In this document: one piece after another, positions 34,486-43,177 of the stretch | Numbering within the stretch: the first letter of the stretch is position 1 | Layout: the number at the start of each line of letters is the position of its first letter | Assembly: GCA_963834945.1 (NCBI GenBank) | Contig: CAWIDT010000009.1 | Span: 372,001-436,000 of the forward strand | Length of the DNA: 64,000 bases | Reading direction: 5' to 3' | Origin: R-RK-3 sp963834945 | GTDB taxonomy: Bacteria; Pseudomonadota; Alphaproteobacteria; Rhizobiales; Rhodomicrobiaceae | Program-made: the position numbers and the translations under genes | Notes under the pieces: generated by a model | What the model saw: only the letters and a program-made list of their open reading frames with translations | Database searches by the model: none | What the model was told of the DNA's origin: nothing

Positions 34486-35732
34486 TCGAGATTGCCATCC
34501 GCGACTATCTGGCGGCGCATCGCGATGCGCAAACCGCGCTGCTGGCGGAGCTTGTCCGCGTTCCATCCGATAACCCGCCCGGCGATTGCGCCCCGCATGC
34601 GGAGCGTGCCGCCGCGCTGCTGGAGGCGCTGGGGTTCGCCGTCGAGCGTATCGAGGTGCCGGGGGATCTGGTCCGCGCCAATGGGATGATCTCGGCCACC
34701 AATCTCATCATCCGCGAACGCTTCGGCGACGGGCCGGTGGTCGCGCTGAACGCGCATGGCGATGTCGTGCCGCCGGGGCTGGGCTGGACCGCCGACCCTT
34801 ACGGCGCCGAAATCCGCGACGGCTTCATGTATGGGCGGGGCGTCGCGGTCTCCAAGTCGGATTTCGCCACCTATGGCTTTGCGCTGCTGGCGCTGAAGCA
34901 TGCGGCGAGCCGGGGTGCTGCGATCGGCGGCACGGTCGAGCTGCACCTGACCTATGACGAGGAGGCGGGCGGGCTGATCGGGCCGGGCTATATCCTCCGG
35001 CACCGCCTGTCCAACCCCGACTACGCCATCTCGGCGGGCTTTTCCTACGACATCGTCACGGCGCATAATGGGGCCTTGCATCTGGAGGCCGAGATCGTGG
35101 GCAAGTCCGCTCATGCGGCAATGCCGGAAACCGGCGTGGATGCGCTGGAGGCCGCGACGGGGGTGCTCGCCGCGCTGTACGAGCTGCGCCACACGCTGCG
35201 CGGGCGGGTGTCCCCGATGCCGGGCATCGGGGCGCCGGGGCTGACGGTCGGCCTCATATCCGGCGGCATCAACACCAATGTCGTGCCCGACCGGGTGAGC
35301 CTGCGCATCGACCGGCGCGTCACGCCGGATGAAGATTTCGAACGGGCCGAGGCCGAGCTTCGCGCCCTGATCGAGACGGCGGCGCTCGGCTATCCGGGCA
35401 TTTCCGTCAGCATGCGGCGCATCCTGAAGGCGGAGCCCTTCGTTCCGATGCCGGGCCAGGAGCGTCTGGTCGCCGCGATCCAGGCGCGCGCGGCGCAGGT
35501 GCTCGGCGCTCCCATCGGCACCAGGGGCGTGCCGATCTACACCGATGCGCGGCTCTATTCGGCGGCGGGCATCCCGACCGTGCTCTATGGCGCGGGCCCG
35601 CGCACGCTGCTGGAGGCCAATGGCCACCGCGCCGACGAAAAGCTGAAGCTGAGCGATCTTTTCAGCGCGACCGAGATCGTCGCGCTGGCGGTTTTCGACC
35701 TGCTTTCCGGCCAGGACGAGGCGCGGCCATGA
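34482..35732 (+). CDS. M20-family metallopeptidase (ArgE/DapE-like)
   Basis: The 416-residue protein is a second M20 enzyme but of the ArgE/DapE group. Metal-site segments are Leu-Asn-Ala-His-Gly-Asp-Val-Val-Pro, Gly-Arg-Gly-Val-Ala-Val-Ser-Lys-Ser-Asp, Thr-Tyr-Asp-Glu-Glu-Ala-Gly-Gly and, near the C terminus, Asn-Gly-His-Arg-Ala-Asp-Glu. Members deacylate N-acyl amino acids or dipeptides. The precise substrate is not evident; with its partners it may remove a carbamoyl or acyl group. Its ATG overlaps the preceding stop (ATGA). Confidence 0.88.
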   Translation: MIEIAIRDYLAAHRDAQTALLAELVRVPSDNPPGDCAPHAERAAALLEALGFAVERIEVPGDLVRANGMISATNLIIRERFGDGPVVALNAHGDVVPPGLGWTADPYGAEIRDGFMYGRGVAVSKSDFATYGFALLALKHAASRGAAIGGTVELHLTYDEEAGGLIGPGYILRHRLSNPDYAISAGFSYDIVTAHNGALHLEAEIVGKSAHAAMPETGVDALEAATGVLAALYELRHTLRGRVSPMPGIGAPGLTVGLISGGINTNVVPDRVSLRIDRRVTPDEDFERAEAELRALIETAALGYPGISVSMRRILKAEPFVPMPGQERLVAAIQARAAQVLGAPIGTRGVPIYTDARLYSAAGIPTVLYGAGPRTLLEANGHRADEKLKLSDLFSATEIVALAVFDLLSGQDEARP

Positions 35733-35817
35733 CGCATGCGGCGCCCATCCGGACGGCACAGAAATTGCATCACCTAATGGCGATAATGGCCGGTCCCGCC
35801 GGCCGTGGGGAGTTGAC

Positions 35818-37242
35818 ATGACCAAATTCGACACGATCATCCGCGGCGGTCATGTCGCCAATGCGAGCGAGAGCTTCGATTGCGATATCGGCATTCGCGG
35901 CGGCCGTATCGCGGCGCTTGGCGAGGATCTGGGCAGTGCCGACGAGGTGATCGACGCGGCCGGCCGTCTGGTGCTGCCCGGCGGCATCGACAGCCATGTG
36001 CACTTTGCGCAGCCGAGCGGACCGGGCATCACCATGGCCGACGATTTCGAGAGCGGCACGCGCGCGGCGGCCTTCGGCGGCAATACCACGGTGATGCCCT
36101 TCTGCATGCAGCAGCGCGGCATGGGCCTGCGGCAGGCGCTGAAGGAGTATCACGCCAAGGCGGAAGGGCGCTGCCACATCGATGTCAGCTTCCATCTGAT
36201 CATCTCCGACCCGACCCCCCAGGTGCTCGGCCAGGAGCTGCCGGCGCTGGTGGGTGAGGGCTACACCTCGTTCAAGGTCTTCATGACCTATGCGGATCTG
36301 GCGCTCACCGATTTCCAGATGCTGGAGGTTTTCGCCGTCGCCCGCGAGACCGGCGCGCTGGTGATGGTGCATGCCGAGAATTACGACGCCATCCGCTTCC
36401 TGACCGAAAAGCTTGAGCGGGCCGGCAAGACGGAGCCGAAATATCACGGCACCTCGCGGCCGATCGCGGTCGAGCGCGAGGCGACGCACCGCGCCATCAG
36501 CCTGGCGCAGCTCTCCGACGTGCCGATCATGATCGTGCATGTCTCCAATGGCGAGGCGATGGAGCAGATCCGCTGGGCACAGAACCGCGGGCTGAAGATC
36601 TTCGGCGAGACCTGCCCGCAATATCTGGTGCTGACCGAAAAGGACATGGAAGGCCTCAATATGGAGGGCGCCAAATATGTCTGCTCGCCGCCGCCGCGCG
36701 ATGAGGAAAGCCAGAAAGCCTGCTGGCTGGGCCTTGAGACCGGCGTCTTCCAGACCTTTTCCTCCGATCACTGCCCGTTCCGCTATGACGACATCGAGGG
36801 CAAGCTGACGCCCAAGGGCCGCACCAGCTTCCGCTGGGTGCCGAACGGCATTCCCGGCGTCGAGACGCGGCTGCCGATCCTGTTCTCCGAGGGTGTCGTC
36901 AAGGGACGCATTTCGCTCAACCAGTTCGTCGCGCTCTCTTCCACCAACCATGCGCGGATGTACGGCCTCCTGCCGCGCAAGGGTGCCATCGCGGTCGGCA
37001 GCGATGCCGACATCGCCATCTGGGATCCGGCGCGCGAGGTGACGATCAGCCAGTCGCTGCTGCATCACGGCGCCGATTACACGCCCTTCGAGGGGATGAA
37101 GGTGACGGGATGGCCGGTCATGACGATGGTGCGCGGCCGCACCGTCACCCGCGAAGGCGAGCTGGTCGGCGCGGCCACGCATGGCGAGCATCTGACGCGA
37201 GCCCGCTCGCCCTATGCGGTGATGGAGGCGCCCCAGCCATGA
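35818..37242 (+). CDS. Dihydropyrimidinase / D-hydantoinase
   Basis: The 474-residue cyclic amidohydrolase shows the binuclear metal set: Asp-Ser-His-Val-His-Phe near residue 60, the carboxylated Lys in Thr-Ser-Phe-Lys-Val-Phe-Met-Thr-Tyr, Val-His-Ala-Glu-Asn-Tyr, Ile-Val-His-Val-Ser-Asn-Gly, and Phe-Ser-Ser-Asp-His-Cys-Pro-Phe. It opens dihydropyrimidine or hydantoin rings to N-carbamoyl products, which the M20 enzyme encoded upstream could then hydrolyse. GGGGAG precedes the ATG at 35818. No dihydropyrimidine dehydrogenase gene is visible in the window. Confidence 0.93.
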   Translation: MTKFDTIIRGGHVANASESFDCDIGIRGGRIAALGEDLGSADEVIDAAGRLVLPGGIDSHVHFAQPSGPGITMADDFESGTRAAAFGGNTTVMPFCMQQRGMGLRQALKEYHAKAEGRCHIDVSFHLIISDPTPQVLGQELPALVGEGYTSFKVFMTYADLALTDFQMLEVFAVARETGALVMVHAENYDAIRFLTEKLERAGKTEPKYHGTSRPIAVEREATHRAISLAQLSDVPIMIVHVSNGEAMEQIRWAQNRGLKIFGETCPQYLVLTEKDMEGLNMEGAKYVCSPPPRDEESQKACWLGLETGVFQTFSSDHCPFRYDDIEGKLTPKGRTSFRWVPNGIPGVETRLPILFSEGVVKGRISLNQFVALSSTNHARMYGLLPRKGAIAVGSDADIAIWDPAREVTISQSLLHHGADYTPFEGMKVTGWPVMTMVRGRTVTREGELVGAATHGEHLTRARSPYAVMEAPQP

Positions 37243-37285
37243 TCCCCGAAACCGAATTCAAAACTCCCACGAGCGAGGGTATCGC

Positions 37286-38293
37286 ATGAAGGCCTCCGGT
37301 CTCGAACTTGTCGCAGTCACCAAGCGCTATGGCGATACGGTCGCGGTCGACGCGATCAACCTGAGGGTTCCGGCGTCGGATTATTGCTGCCTGCTCGGCC
37401 CGTCCGGCTGCGGCAAGAGTTCCACCTTGCGGATGATCGCGGGACATGAGGTGGTCTCGTCCGGCGACATCATTCTCGGCAATGCCAATGTCACCGACCT
37501 GCCGCCCGCCAAGCGCGGCACGGCGATGATGTTCCAGTCCTACGCGCTGTTTCCGCATCTGAGCGTCACCGACAACGTCGCCTTCAGCCTGAAAATGCGC
37601 GGCGTCGGCAAGGCCGAAAGGCGGGCCAAGGCGGCGGAGATGCTCAAACTGGTGGACATGACGCAGCTGGCTCAGCGGCTGCCGGCGCAGCTATCGGGCG
37701 GACAGCAGCAGCGCGTCGCGCTCGCCCGTGCGCTGATTACCGACCCGCAGATCCTGCTGCTCGACGAGCCGCTCTCGGCGCTCGATCCGTTCCTGCGCGT
37801 CAAGATGCGGGCCGAGCTGAAGCGCCTGCAAAAGGATCTTGGCGTCACCTTCATCCATGTCACCCACGGGCAGGACGAAGCCATGGCGCTGGCCGACCTG
37901 ATCGTGGTGATGAATGATGGGCGCATCGAGCAGCAGGGCACACCGCACCAGATCTTCACCGAGCCTTCAACCGAATTCGTCGCGCGTTTCATCGGCGGCC
38001 ACAACATTCTCGGTGCCGGGTCGGCCAAGATCGCGGTGCGCACCGACCGGATGAAGATCGGCCGGCTGAATGGCCAGGCCGCGCCTGCCGGCTCGCTCCA
38101 GGCTTCGGTGCGCGACGTCGAATATCAGGGCACCTATGTGCAGCTCGGCCTCGCCAGCGACGCCACCAGCGACCTGCTCGCGGTGCTTCCCGAAGAGACG
38201 TTCTTTGCCGATCCCATCAATCCCGGCGACCGGGTTTCCGTAAGCTGGAGCGAGCGCGACGCGCATCGCCTCGCAGGCTCCCCAAGCGCGTAA
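37286..38293 (+). CDS. ABC transporter ATP-binding protein (PotA type)
   Basis: The 335-residue ATPase has Walker A Gly-Pro-Ser-Gly-Cys-Gly-Lys-Ser-Ser, signature Leu-Ser-Gly-Gly-Gln-Gln-Gln-Arg-Val, Walker B Leu-Leu-Leu-Asp-Glu-Pro-Leu-Ser-Ala-Leu-Asp and a C-terminal TOBE-like domain. With the binding protein and two permeases downstream it forms a PotABCD-type importer. The setting between hydantoinase and racemase genes points to a hydantoin, pyrimidine or ureido compound as cargo rather than polyamines. GAGGG precedes the ATG. Confidence 0.92.
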   Translation: MKASGLELVAVTKRYGDTVAVDAINLRVPASDYCCLLGPSGCGKSSTLRMIAGHEVVSSGDIILGNANVTDLPPAKRGTAMMFQSYALFPHLSVTDNVAFSLKMRGVGKAERRAKAAEMLKLVDMTQLAQRLPAQLSGGQQQRVALARALITDPQILLLDEPLSALDPFLRVKMRAELKRLQKDLGVTFIHVTHGQDEAMALADLIVVMNDGRIEQQGTPHQIFTEPSTEFVARFIGGHNILGAGSAKIAVRTDRMKIGRLNGQAAPAGSLQASVRDVEYQGTYVQLGLASDATSDLLAVLPEETFFADPINPGDRVSVSWSERDAHRLAGSPSA

Positions 38294-38317
38294 GATCTCA
38301 ACAAGGAGAGAAGTCCC

Positions 38318-39604
38318 ATGAAGAAGTCCAAGACCGCAGGTATTACCCGGCGTAGCGTGCTCAAGGGCGCGGGCGTGCTGGCCGGTGCAGCGATAGGAAG
38401 TAAGGCTATTACCGGCTTTCCCGCCATCATCGCGGCCGAGACCACGACGCTTCGCTATCTGGGCACGGCGGTGAACCAGTCCGCCGACATCGCCAAGAAA
38501 TGCCTGGAAGATACCGGCATCAAGCTGGAATACATTCCCGTGACGACAGACGACGTGACCAAGCGCGTCATCACCCAGCCCAATTCCTTCGACGTGGTGG
38601 ACACCGAATATTTCTCGCTGCGCAAGCTCATTCCCTCGGGCAATCTTCTCGGCATTGACGCCAAGAAGATCAAATATGCCGATAAGATCACCCCGATCTT
38701 CACCAAGGGCGAACTGCCCGACGGCAAGAAGATCGGCGATCAGGGCACCGCGCCCAAGAAGGTATTCTGGCTGGAGGGCGCCAAGGGGACGAAATTTGCC
38801 AAGGAACCGTCCGGCTACATCACGCTGATCCCCACCGTCTACAATGCCGACACGCTCGGCATCCGTCCCGACCTCATCGGCCGGCCGATAGCGAGCTGGA
38901 AAGAGCTGCTCAATCCTGAATTCAAGGGCAAGGCGTCGATCCTCAACATCCCCTCCATCGGCATCATGGACGCTGCGATGGTCGTCGAAGCCATGGGCGA
39001 GCACACCTATGCCGACAAGGGCAATATGACGAAGGCGGAAATCGACCTCACCATGAAGGTGCTGACCGAGGCCAAGCAAGCCGGCCAGTTCCGCGCCTTC
39101 TGGAAGGACTTCAATGAGAGCGTCAACCTGATGGCTTCGGGCGAGACGGTGATCCAATCCATGTGGTCGCCGGCGGTCACCGCCGTGAAGGCCAAGGGCA
39201 TCGCTTGCGTCTTCCAGCCGCTCAAGGAAGGCTATCGCGCCTGGGCCGCCGGCTTCGGCCTGCCCAAGACCATCTCGGGCAAAAAGGTCGATGCCGCTTA
39301 TGAGTTCATCAACTGGTTCCTCGATGGCTGGGCCGGCGCCTACCTCAACCGACAGGGCTATTACTCCGCGGTGCTGGAAACGGCGAAATCCAAGATGGAG
39401 CCCTATGAGTGGGCTTATTGGATGGAAGGCAAGCCGGCCGAGCAGGACATCAAAGGCCCGGACGGCTCGTTGCTCGGCAAGGCCGGCGAAACCCGCGACG
39501 GCGGCTCCTACGACGACCGCATGGGCGCGGTCGCCTGCTGGAACGCGGTGATGGACGAGAACGACTACATGGTCCGCAAATGGAATGAGTTCATCGCGGC
39601 CTAG
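38318..39604 (+). CDS. Extracellular substrate-binding protein (PotD/family 1 type), Tat-exported
   Basis: The 428-residue precursor begins with a twin-arginine signal (Thr-Arg-Arg-Ser-Val-Leu-Lys-Gly) and a hydrophobic core ending near Ile-Ile-Ala-Ala-Glu. The mature part belongs to the spermidine/putrescine-type binding proteins (Ser-Val-Asn-Leu-Met-Ala-Ser-Gly-Glu-Thr-Val, Tyr-Glu-Phe-Ile-Asn-Trp-Phe-Leu-Asp-Gly). AAGGAGAG precedes the ATG. The ligand is unknown and inferred from the neighbours to be a cyclic amide. A hairpin repeat (39624-39703) separates it from the permease genes. Confidence 0.9.
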   Translation: MKKSKTAGITRRSVLKGAGVLAGAAIGSKAITGFPAIIAAETTTLRYLGTAVNQSADIAKKCLEDTGIKLEYIPVTTDDVTKRVITQPNSFDVVDTEYFSLRKLIPSGNLLGIDAKKIKYADKITPIFTKGELPDGKKIGDQGTAPKKVFWLEGAKGTKFAKEPSGYITLIPTVYNADTLGIRPDLIGRPIASWKELLNPEFKGKASILNIPSIGIMDAAMVVEAMGEHTYADKGNMTKAEIDLTMKVLTEAKQAGQFRAFWKDFNESVNLMASGETVIQSMWSPAVTAVKAKGIACVFQPLKEGYRAWAAGFGLPKTISGKKVDAAYEFINWFLDGWAGAYLNRQGYYSAVLETAKSKMEPYEWAYWMEGKPAEQDIKGPDGSLLGKAGETRDGGSYDDRMGAVACWNAVMDENDYMVRKWNEFIAA

Positions 39605-39623
39605 CGTTGCACACGCGTCCAAC

Positions 39624-39703
39624 GAAATCCCCGCGCAGGCGGGGATCCAGCCATTTACGATGAGCGCCGCTTTGGCTGGATCCCCCGCTTGCGCGGGGAT
39701 TTC
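39624..39703. repeat. Hairpin repeat family C, copy 2 (between binding-protein and permease genes)
   Basis: The left arm (39624-39652, starting GAAATCCCCGCGC and ending GGATCCAGCC) and the right arm (39674-39703, GGCTGGATCC ... GGGGATTTC) are nearly exact reverse complements of about 29 bases, separated by a 21-base loop. The copy at 30691-30764 has the same position in another ABC operon; a half copy lies at 55913-55948. Confidence 0.8.
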
Positions 39704-39750
39704 GAGGAAACGATCGAGATCGGCGGCACGTTAGTTGATTGGGCAATGAA

Positions 39751-40653
39751 ATGGCAACTGCAACGACGCGGGAAAATCTACTTCAGCAGGGGCCGCCGGC
39801 CTGGCTGCAGGCTCTGCCGCTGACGCTTGTCTTCATGGTATTTTTCATCGTTCCGCTGCTTTTGACGGTGGTCGTCAGCTTCTGGAACTACAATGATTTC
39901 GAGATCATTCCGGATGTCACCTCGCGCAACTATGTCGAGGCTTTCGACGGCTGCCTCACGCAATTGCCGTCGCTCTGCACCACGCTGAAGACCTATGTCA
40001 CGACGATCCGCATTTCGCTGACCGTCTGGGCGATCACCCTGGTGCTGGGCTTCGCCATCGCCTATTTCCTCGCCTTCCACGTCCGGACTCTGACCATGCA
40101 GATCGCGCTGTCGCTGCTCTGCACGATCCCGTTCTGGACATCGAACGTCATCCGCATGATCTCCTGGATTCCGCTGCTGGGACGCAACGGCCTCGTCAAC
40201 CAGGCGCTGATGGACGCCGGGATCGTCAGCACGCCGGTCGAATGGCTGCTGTTCTCCGAATTCTCGGTCGTCCTCGCCTTTGTGCATCTCAACACGATGT
40301 TCATGATCGTGCCGATCTTCAATTCGATGATGCGCATCGACCGCTCGCTGATCGAGGCCGCCTATGATGCGGGCGCGTCGGGCTGGCAGACGCTGTGGAA
40401 CGTCGTCATTCCGCTGACCAAGCCCGGCATGATCATAGGCTCGATCTTCGTCATCACCATCGTGATGGGCGACTTCATCACCATCGGCGTCATGGGCGGC
40501 CAGCAGATCGCCTCGGCCGGCAAGCTCATCAACACCTTCATGGGCGCGCTGCAATTCCCGCCCGCCGCCGCGCAGGCGGTGATCCTCTTGGTGACGGTGC
40601 TGCTCATCATCTGGGGCCTGACCCGGCTTGTCGATATTCGCAAGGAGCTGTGA
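39751..40653 (+). CDS. ABC transporter permease (PotB type)
   Basis: The 300-residue membrane protein has six or so hydrophobic segments and the coupling motif Glu-Ala-Ala-Tyr-Asp-Ala-Gly-Ala-Ser. I chose the ATG at 39751 over a TTG four codons upstream; neither has a good ribosome site. It forms the channel with the next gene product, 3 bases downstream. Confidence 0.9.
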   Translation: MATATTRENLLQQGPPAWLQALPLTLVFMVFFIVPLLLTVVVSFWNYNDFEIIPDVTSRNYVEAFDGCLTQLPSLCTTLKTYVTTIRISLTVWAITLVLGFAIAYFLAFHVRTLTMQIALSLLCTIPFWTSNVIRMISWIPLLGRNGLVNQALMDAGIVSTPVEWLLFSEFSVVLAFVHLNTMFMIVPIFNSMMRIDRSLIEAAYDAGASGWQTLWNVVIPLTKPGMIIGSIFVITIVMGDFITIGVMGGQQIASAGKLINTFMGALQFPPAAAQAVILLVTVLLIIWGLTRLVDIRKEL

Positions 40654-40656
40654 GAG

Positions 40657-41532
40657 ATGACCGAGCGCCGCCCCGCCAGCTTCTATTGGCTTGCCGCCCT
40701 GTTCACGCTGTTCGTGCTGTTCCTTTACGGGCCGATGATCACCATCGTGCTGCTGTCTTTCCAGGGGCCGAATGGCGGGCTCACCTTCCCGATGAACGGC
40801 TTTTCCACCTATTGGTTTTCCAAACTCTGGGAAGAGGGGCTGCCCAATGTCGATATATGGGCCGCGTTCGGGCGGTCGTTCCGGCTCGGCGTCACGGTGA
40901 TGGCGATTACGGTGGTGTTCTCGCTGCTGGCAGGGCTTGCCTATCGCAAGCGCTTCTGGGGTTCCAACGCGCTGTTCTTCATTGTCGTCGCCAGCCTGAT
41001 CATGCCCTCGATCGTCGTGTCGCTCGGCATCGGGCTGGAATTCCGCATCATCGACGACATCGTCAGGGGCTATGCGCCTTCCTTCATCACCGACGGCTAC
41101 CAGACGGCGATGGGGCTGTTCACCTCCGGCATCGGCGCGCATCTCACCTGGACGCTGCCTTTCGGCCTCTTGATCATGTTCGCCATCTTCAACCGCTTCG
41201 ACGGGCGCTTCGAAGAGGCGGCGCGCGATCTGGGCGCGACGCCCTGGCAGACCTTCCGCTATGTGGTGCTGCCGATCATCGGCGCCAGCGTGGTGGGCAT
41301 CGGCCTGTTCGGCTTCACGCTATCATGGGACGAGATCGCCCGCTCCAGCCAGGCCATCGGCTATCTCAACACGCTGCCGCTGGAATTGCAGGGCCAGACG
41401 ACAACGGTCACGACGCCCGTCATCTATGCGCTCGGCACGCTCACCACCGCGGTGTCGATCACGGTGATCTCGCTGTGCCTTGCCGCGATTGCGCTGCTGC
41501 GGTCGCGGCAGGCAGGGCGCGGGCGCGCGTGA
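40657..41532 (+). CDS. ABC transporter permease (PotC type)
   Basis: The 291-residue membrane protein carries the coupling motif Glu-Ala-Ala-Arg-Asp-Leu-Gly-Ala-Thr-Pro-Trp and about six hydrophobic segments. GGAG precedes the ATG. It completes the PotABCD-like importer and is followed after 25 bases by the racemase-like gene, so the transporter and enzymes appear co-transcribed. Confidence 0.92.
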   Translation: MTERRPASFYWLAALFTLFVLFLYGPMITIVLLSFQGPNGGLTFPMNGFSTYWFSKLWEEGLPNVDIWAAFGRSFRLGVTVMAITVVFSLLAGLAYRKRFWGSNALFFIVVASLIMPSIVVSLGIGLEFRIIDDIVRGYAPSFITDGYQTAMGLFTSGIGAHLTWTLPFGLLIMFAIFNRFDGRFEEAARDLGATPWQTFRYVVLPIIGASVVGIGLFGFTLSWDEIARSSQAIGYLNTLPLELQGQTTTVTTPVIYALGTLTTAVSITVISLCLAAIALLRSRQAGRGRA

Positions 41533-41557
41533 TCCGGTCGGGCCAGGGAGGCGGCGG

Positions 41558-42256
41558 ATGCTGATCAATATCGTCAATCCCAATACCACCGCGTCGATGA
41601 CGGTCAAGATCGGCGCGGCCGCAAGAGCCGTAGCGGCGCCCGGGACGGAAATCCTCGCCGTCAATCCGATTCAAGGGCCGGCCTCCATCGAGGGCTATTA
41701 CGACGAGGCGATGTCGCTGCCCGGCATGCTGGCGGAAATCGGCAATGGCGAAGCGGCCGGCGCGGACGCCCATATCATCGCCTGCTTCGACGATACCGGC
41801 TTGGAGGCCGCCCGCTGTCTGGCGGACGCGCCCGTCATCGGCATCGGCGAGGCGGCGTTTCATCTGGCGAGTCTCATTGCGCACCGGTTCAGCGTCGTCA
41901 CCACCTTGTCGCGGTCGATCGCGGCGATCGAATCCAATCTGATGAAATACGGGCTCGACCGCCGCTGCGCCAAGGTGCGCGCCGCCGAAGTGCCGGTGCT
42001 GGCGCTGGAAGATCCGGCCTCCGAGGCGCGGCGCGACATTTCCGCCGAGATCGCCAGGGCCAGGCAGGAGGATCGCGCCGAGGCCATCGTGCTCGGCTGC
42101 GCGGGGATGGCCGATCTTGCCGCGAGCCTGTCGCTGGAGCACGGCCTGCCCGTCATCGACGGCGTTGCCGCGGCGGTGAAGCTGGCCGAGGCGCTAGCCG
42201 TGCTGCGCCTGAAGACCGGCAAGCTCGGCGCCTACGCCACGCCGCGCGCGAAATAG
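41558..42256 (+). CDS. Aspartate/glutamate/hydantoin racemase family protein
   Basis: The 232-residue protein starts at the ATG at 41558 behind AGGGAGG. It has the family opening Asn-Ile-Val-Asn-Pro-Asn-Thr-Thr-Ala-Ser-Met and the two catalytic cysteines, in Ile-Ala-Cys-Phe-Asp-Asp-Thr-Gly and Val-Leu-Gly-Cys-Ala-Gly-Met. Hydantoin racemases interconvert the enantiomers of 5-substituted hydantoins, so that a stereospecific hydantoinase and carbamoylase can consume both. This fits the gene set here. The stop TAG is part of repeat B. Confidence 0.9.
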   Translation: MLINIVNPNTTASMTVKIGAAARAVAAPGTEILAVNPIQGPASIEGYYDEAMSLPGMLAEIGNGEAAGADAHIIACFDDTGLEAARCLADAPVIGIGEAAFHLASLIAHRFSVVTTLSRSIAAIESNLMKYGLDRRCAKVRAAEVPVLALEDPASEARRDISAEIARARQEDRAEAIVLGCAGMADLAASLSLEHGLPVIDGVAAAVKLAEALAVLRLKTGKLGAYATPRAK

Positions 42257-42379
42257 AGCATTTTCCAGCAAAGCATGGCCCCGCGAAGGCGGGGGTGGAT
42301 GCCGGTTTGCGTCGAGAAAATGCGACAAAGCAAAAATCAGAGCCGCGCTCCGATTCAATCGGAGCGGAAAAGACTTTAG
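42254..42379 (+). repeat. Palindromic repeat family B, copy 1
   Basis: An element of about 126 bp: it begins TAGAGCATTTTCCAGC, contains a GGCCCCGCGAAGGCGGGGG hairpin and GCGACAAAGCAAAAATCAGA, and ends with a GCTCCGATTCAATCGGAGC palindrome followed by GGAAAAGACTTTAG. The reverse complement matches the copy at 49618-49723 in its outer parts. Its first three bases are the stop codon of the racemase-like gene. The remaining 166 bp before the next gene show nothing I can name. Confidence 0.8.
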
Positions 42380-42545
42380 CGGTAAATTTTTGCAAAAGGC
42401 TTGCATGGCACGCTGGCGCCGCGTCTGATTGCGGACGCATGGACCAGACCCATGCCGGGCTTGGGTCTAGCTTCTTTGCCTACCGCGCTTCTTATCCGAA
42501 AGCCGCGTAACACCTTTCGGGAAGCGCTCTAAAAGGGAGGTGCCG

Positions 42546-43007
42546 TTGAGCGCGGACGATCAGAAATGGATACGTCGGGCCTATGCCCAGGCGAAGGACA
42601 GCTACGATCAGGGCGGGCTGCCGATCGGCTCTGTCCTGGTGCGGCATAACAAGGCTGGCGAAGACGAACTCATCGGCGAGGGCCATAATCAGCGCGTTCA
42701 GGAGGGCGACCCCATCGCGCATGGCGAGATGGATTGCCTGCGCAAGGCCGGACGCCAGCGCTCCTATCGCGATACGACGATCTACACGACGCTGTCGCCC
42801 TGCATGATGTGCAGCGGCACCATCGTGCAGTTTCGCATCCCGCGCGTGGTCATCGGCGAGAATGCCAATTTCGGCGGCAATGAAGAGTTTCTGCGCGGCA
42901 ACGGGGTCGAGGTCGTCATCCTCGACGATGCGGAATGCAAGACGCTGATGGCGCGCTTCATCGCCGAGCGCCCTGAGGTCTGGAACGAGGACATCGGCGA
43001 GGAATAA
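42546..43007 (+). CDS. Cytosine deaminase-like nucleoside deaminase family protein (fungal FCY1 type)
   Basis: The 153-residue zinc enzyme has His59-Gly-Glu61 and Pro-Cys86-Met-Met-Cys89, the metal and proton-shuttle residues of the cytidine deaminase fold. The spacing and the C-terminal Val-Trp-Asn-Glu-Asp-Ile-Gly-Glu resemble yeast cytosine deaminase closely, so cytosine to uracil is the likely reaction; isocytosine-like rings are possible. I prefer the TTG at 42546, with GGGAGG five bases upstream, to the GTG at 42540 that overlaps that site. It lies about 290 bp after the racemase gene, past repeat B, and ends the salvage cluster. Confidence 0.85.
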   Translation: MSADDQKWIRRAYAQAKDSYDQGGLPIGSVLVRHNKAGEDELIGEGHNQRVQEGDPIAHGEMDCLRKAGRQRSYRDTTIYTTLSPCMMCSGTIVQFRIPRVVIGENANFGGNEEFLRGNGVEVVILDDAECKTLMARFIAERPEVWNEDIGEE

Positions 43008-43177
43008 CATATGGAACGTGTTTCGCCCCGGCCATTCGAGCCGGGGACCAATGCCCTCGCAGCGAGTCACTATGGGTGGGATTGGGCCGGATCTCCGCTT
43101 CGCATCATCCGGGATGACAGAATAATCCCCGCGGTTACTGGTGCCTAAACTGATCACGCTCCGGCCAGCGGCCCCTC

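Noticed and set aside
32494..34566. 690-codon open frame on the minus strand opposite the ABC ATPase and amidohydrolase genes
   Set aside because: It has no recognisable domain and mirrors the codon pattern of the real genes on the plus strand.
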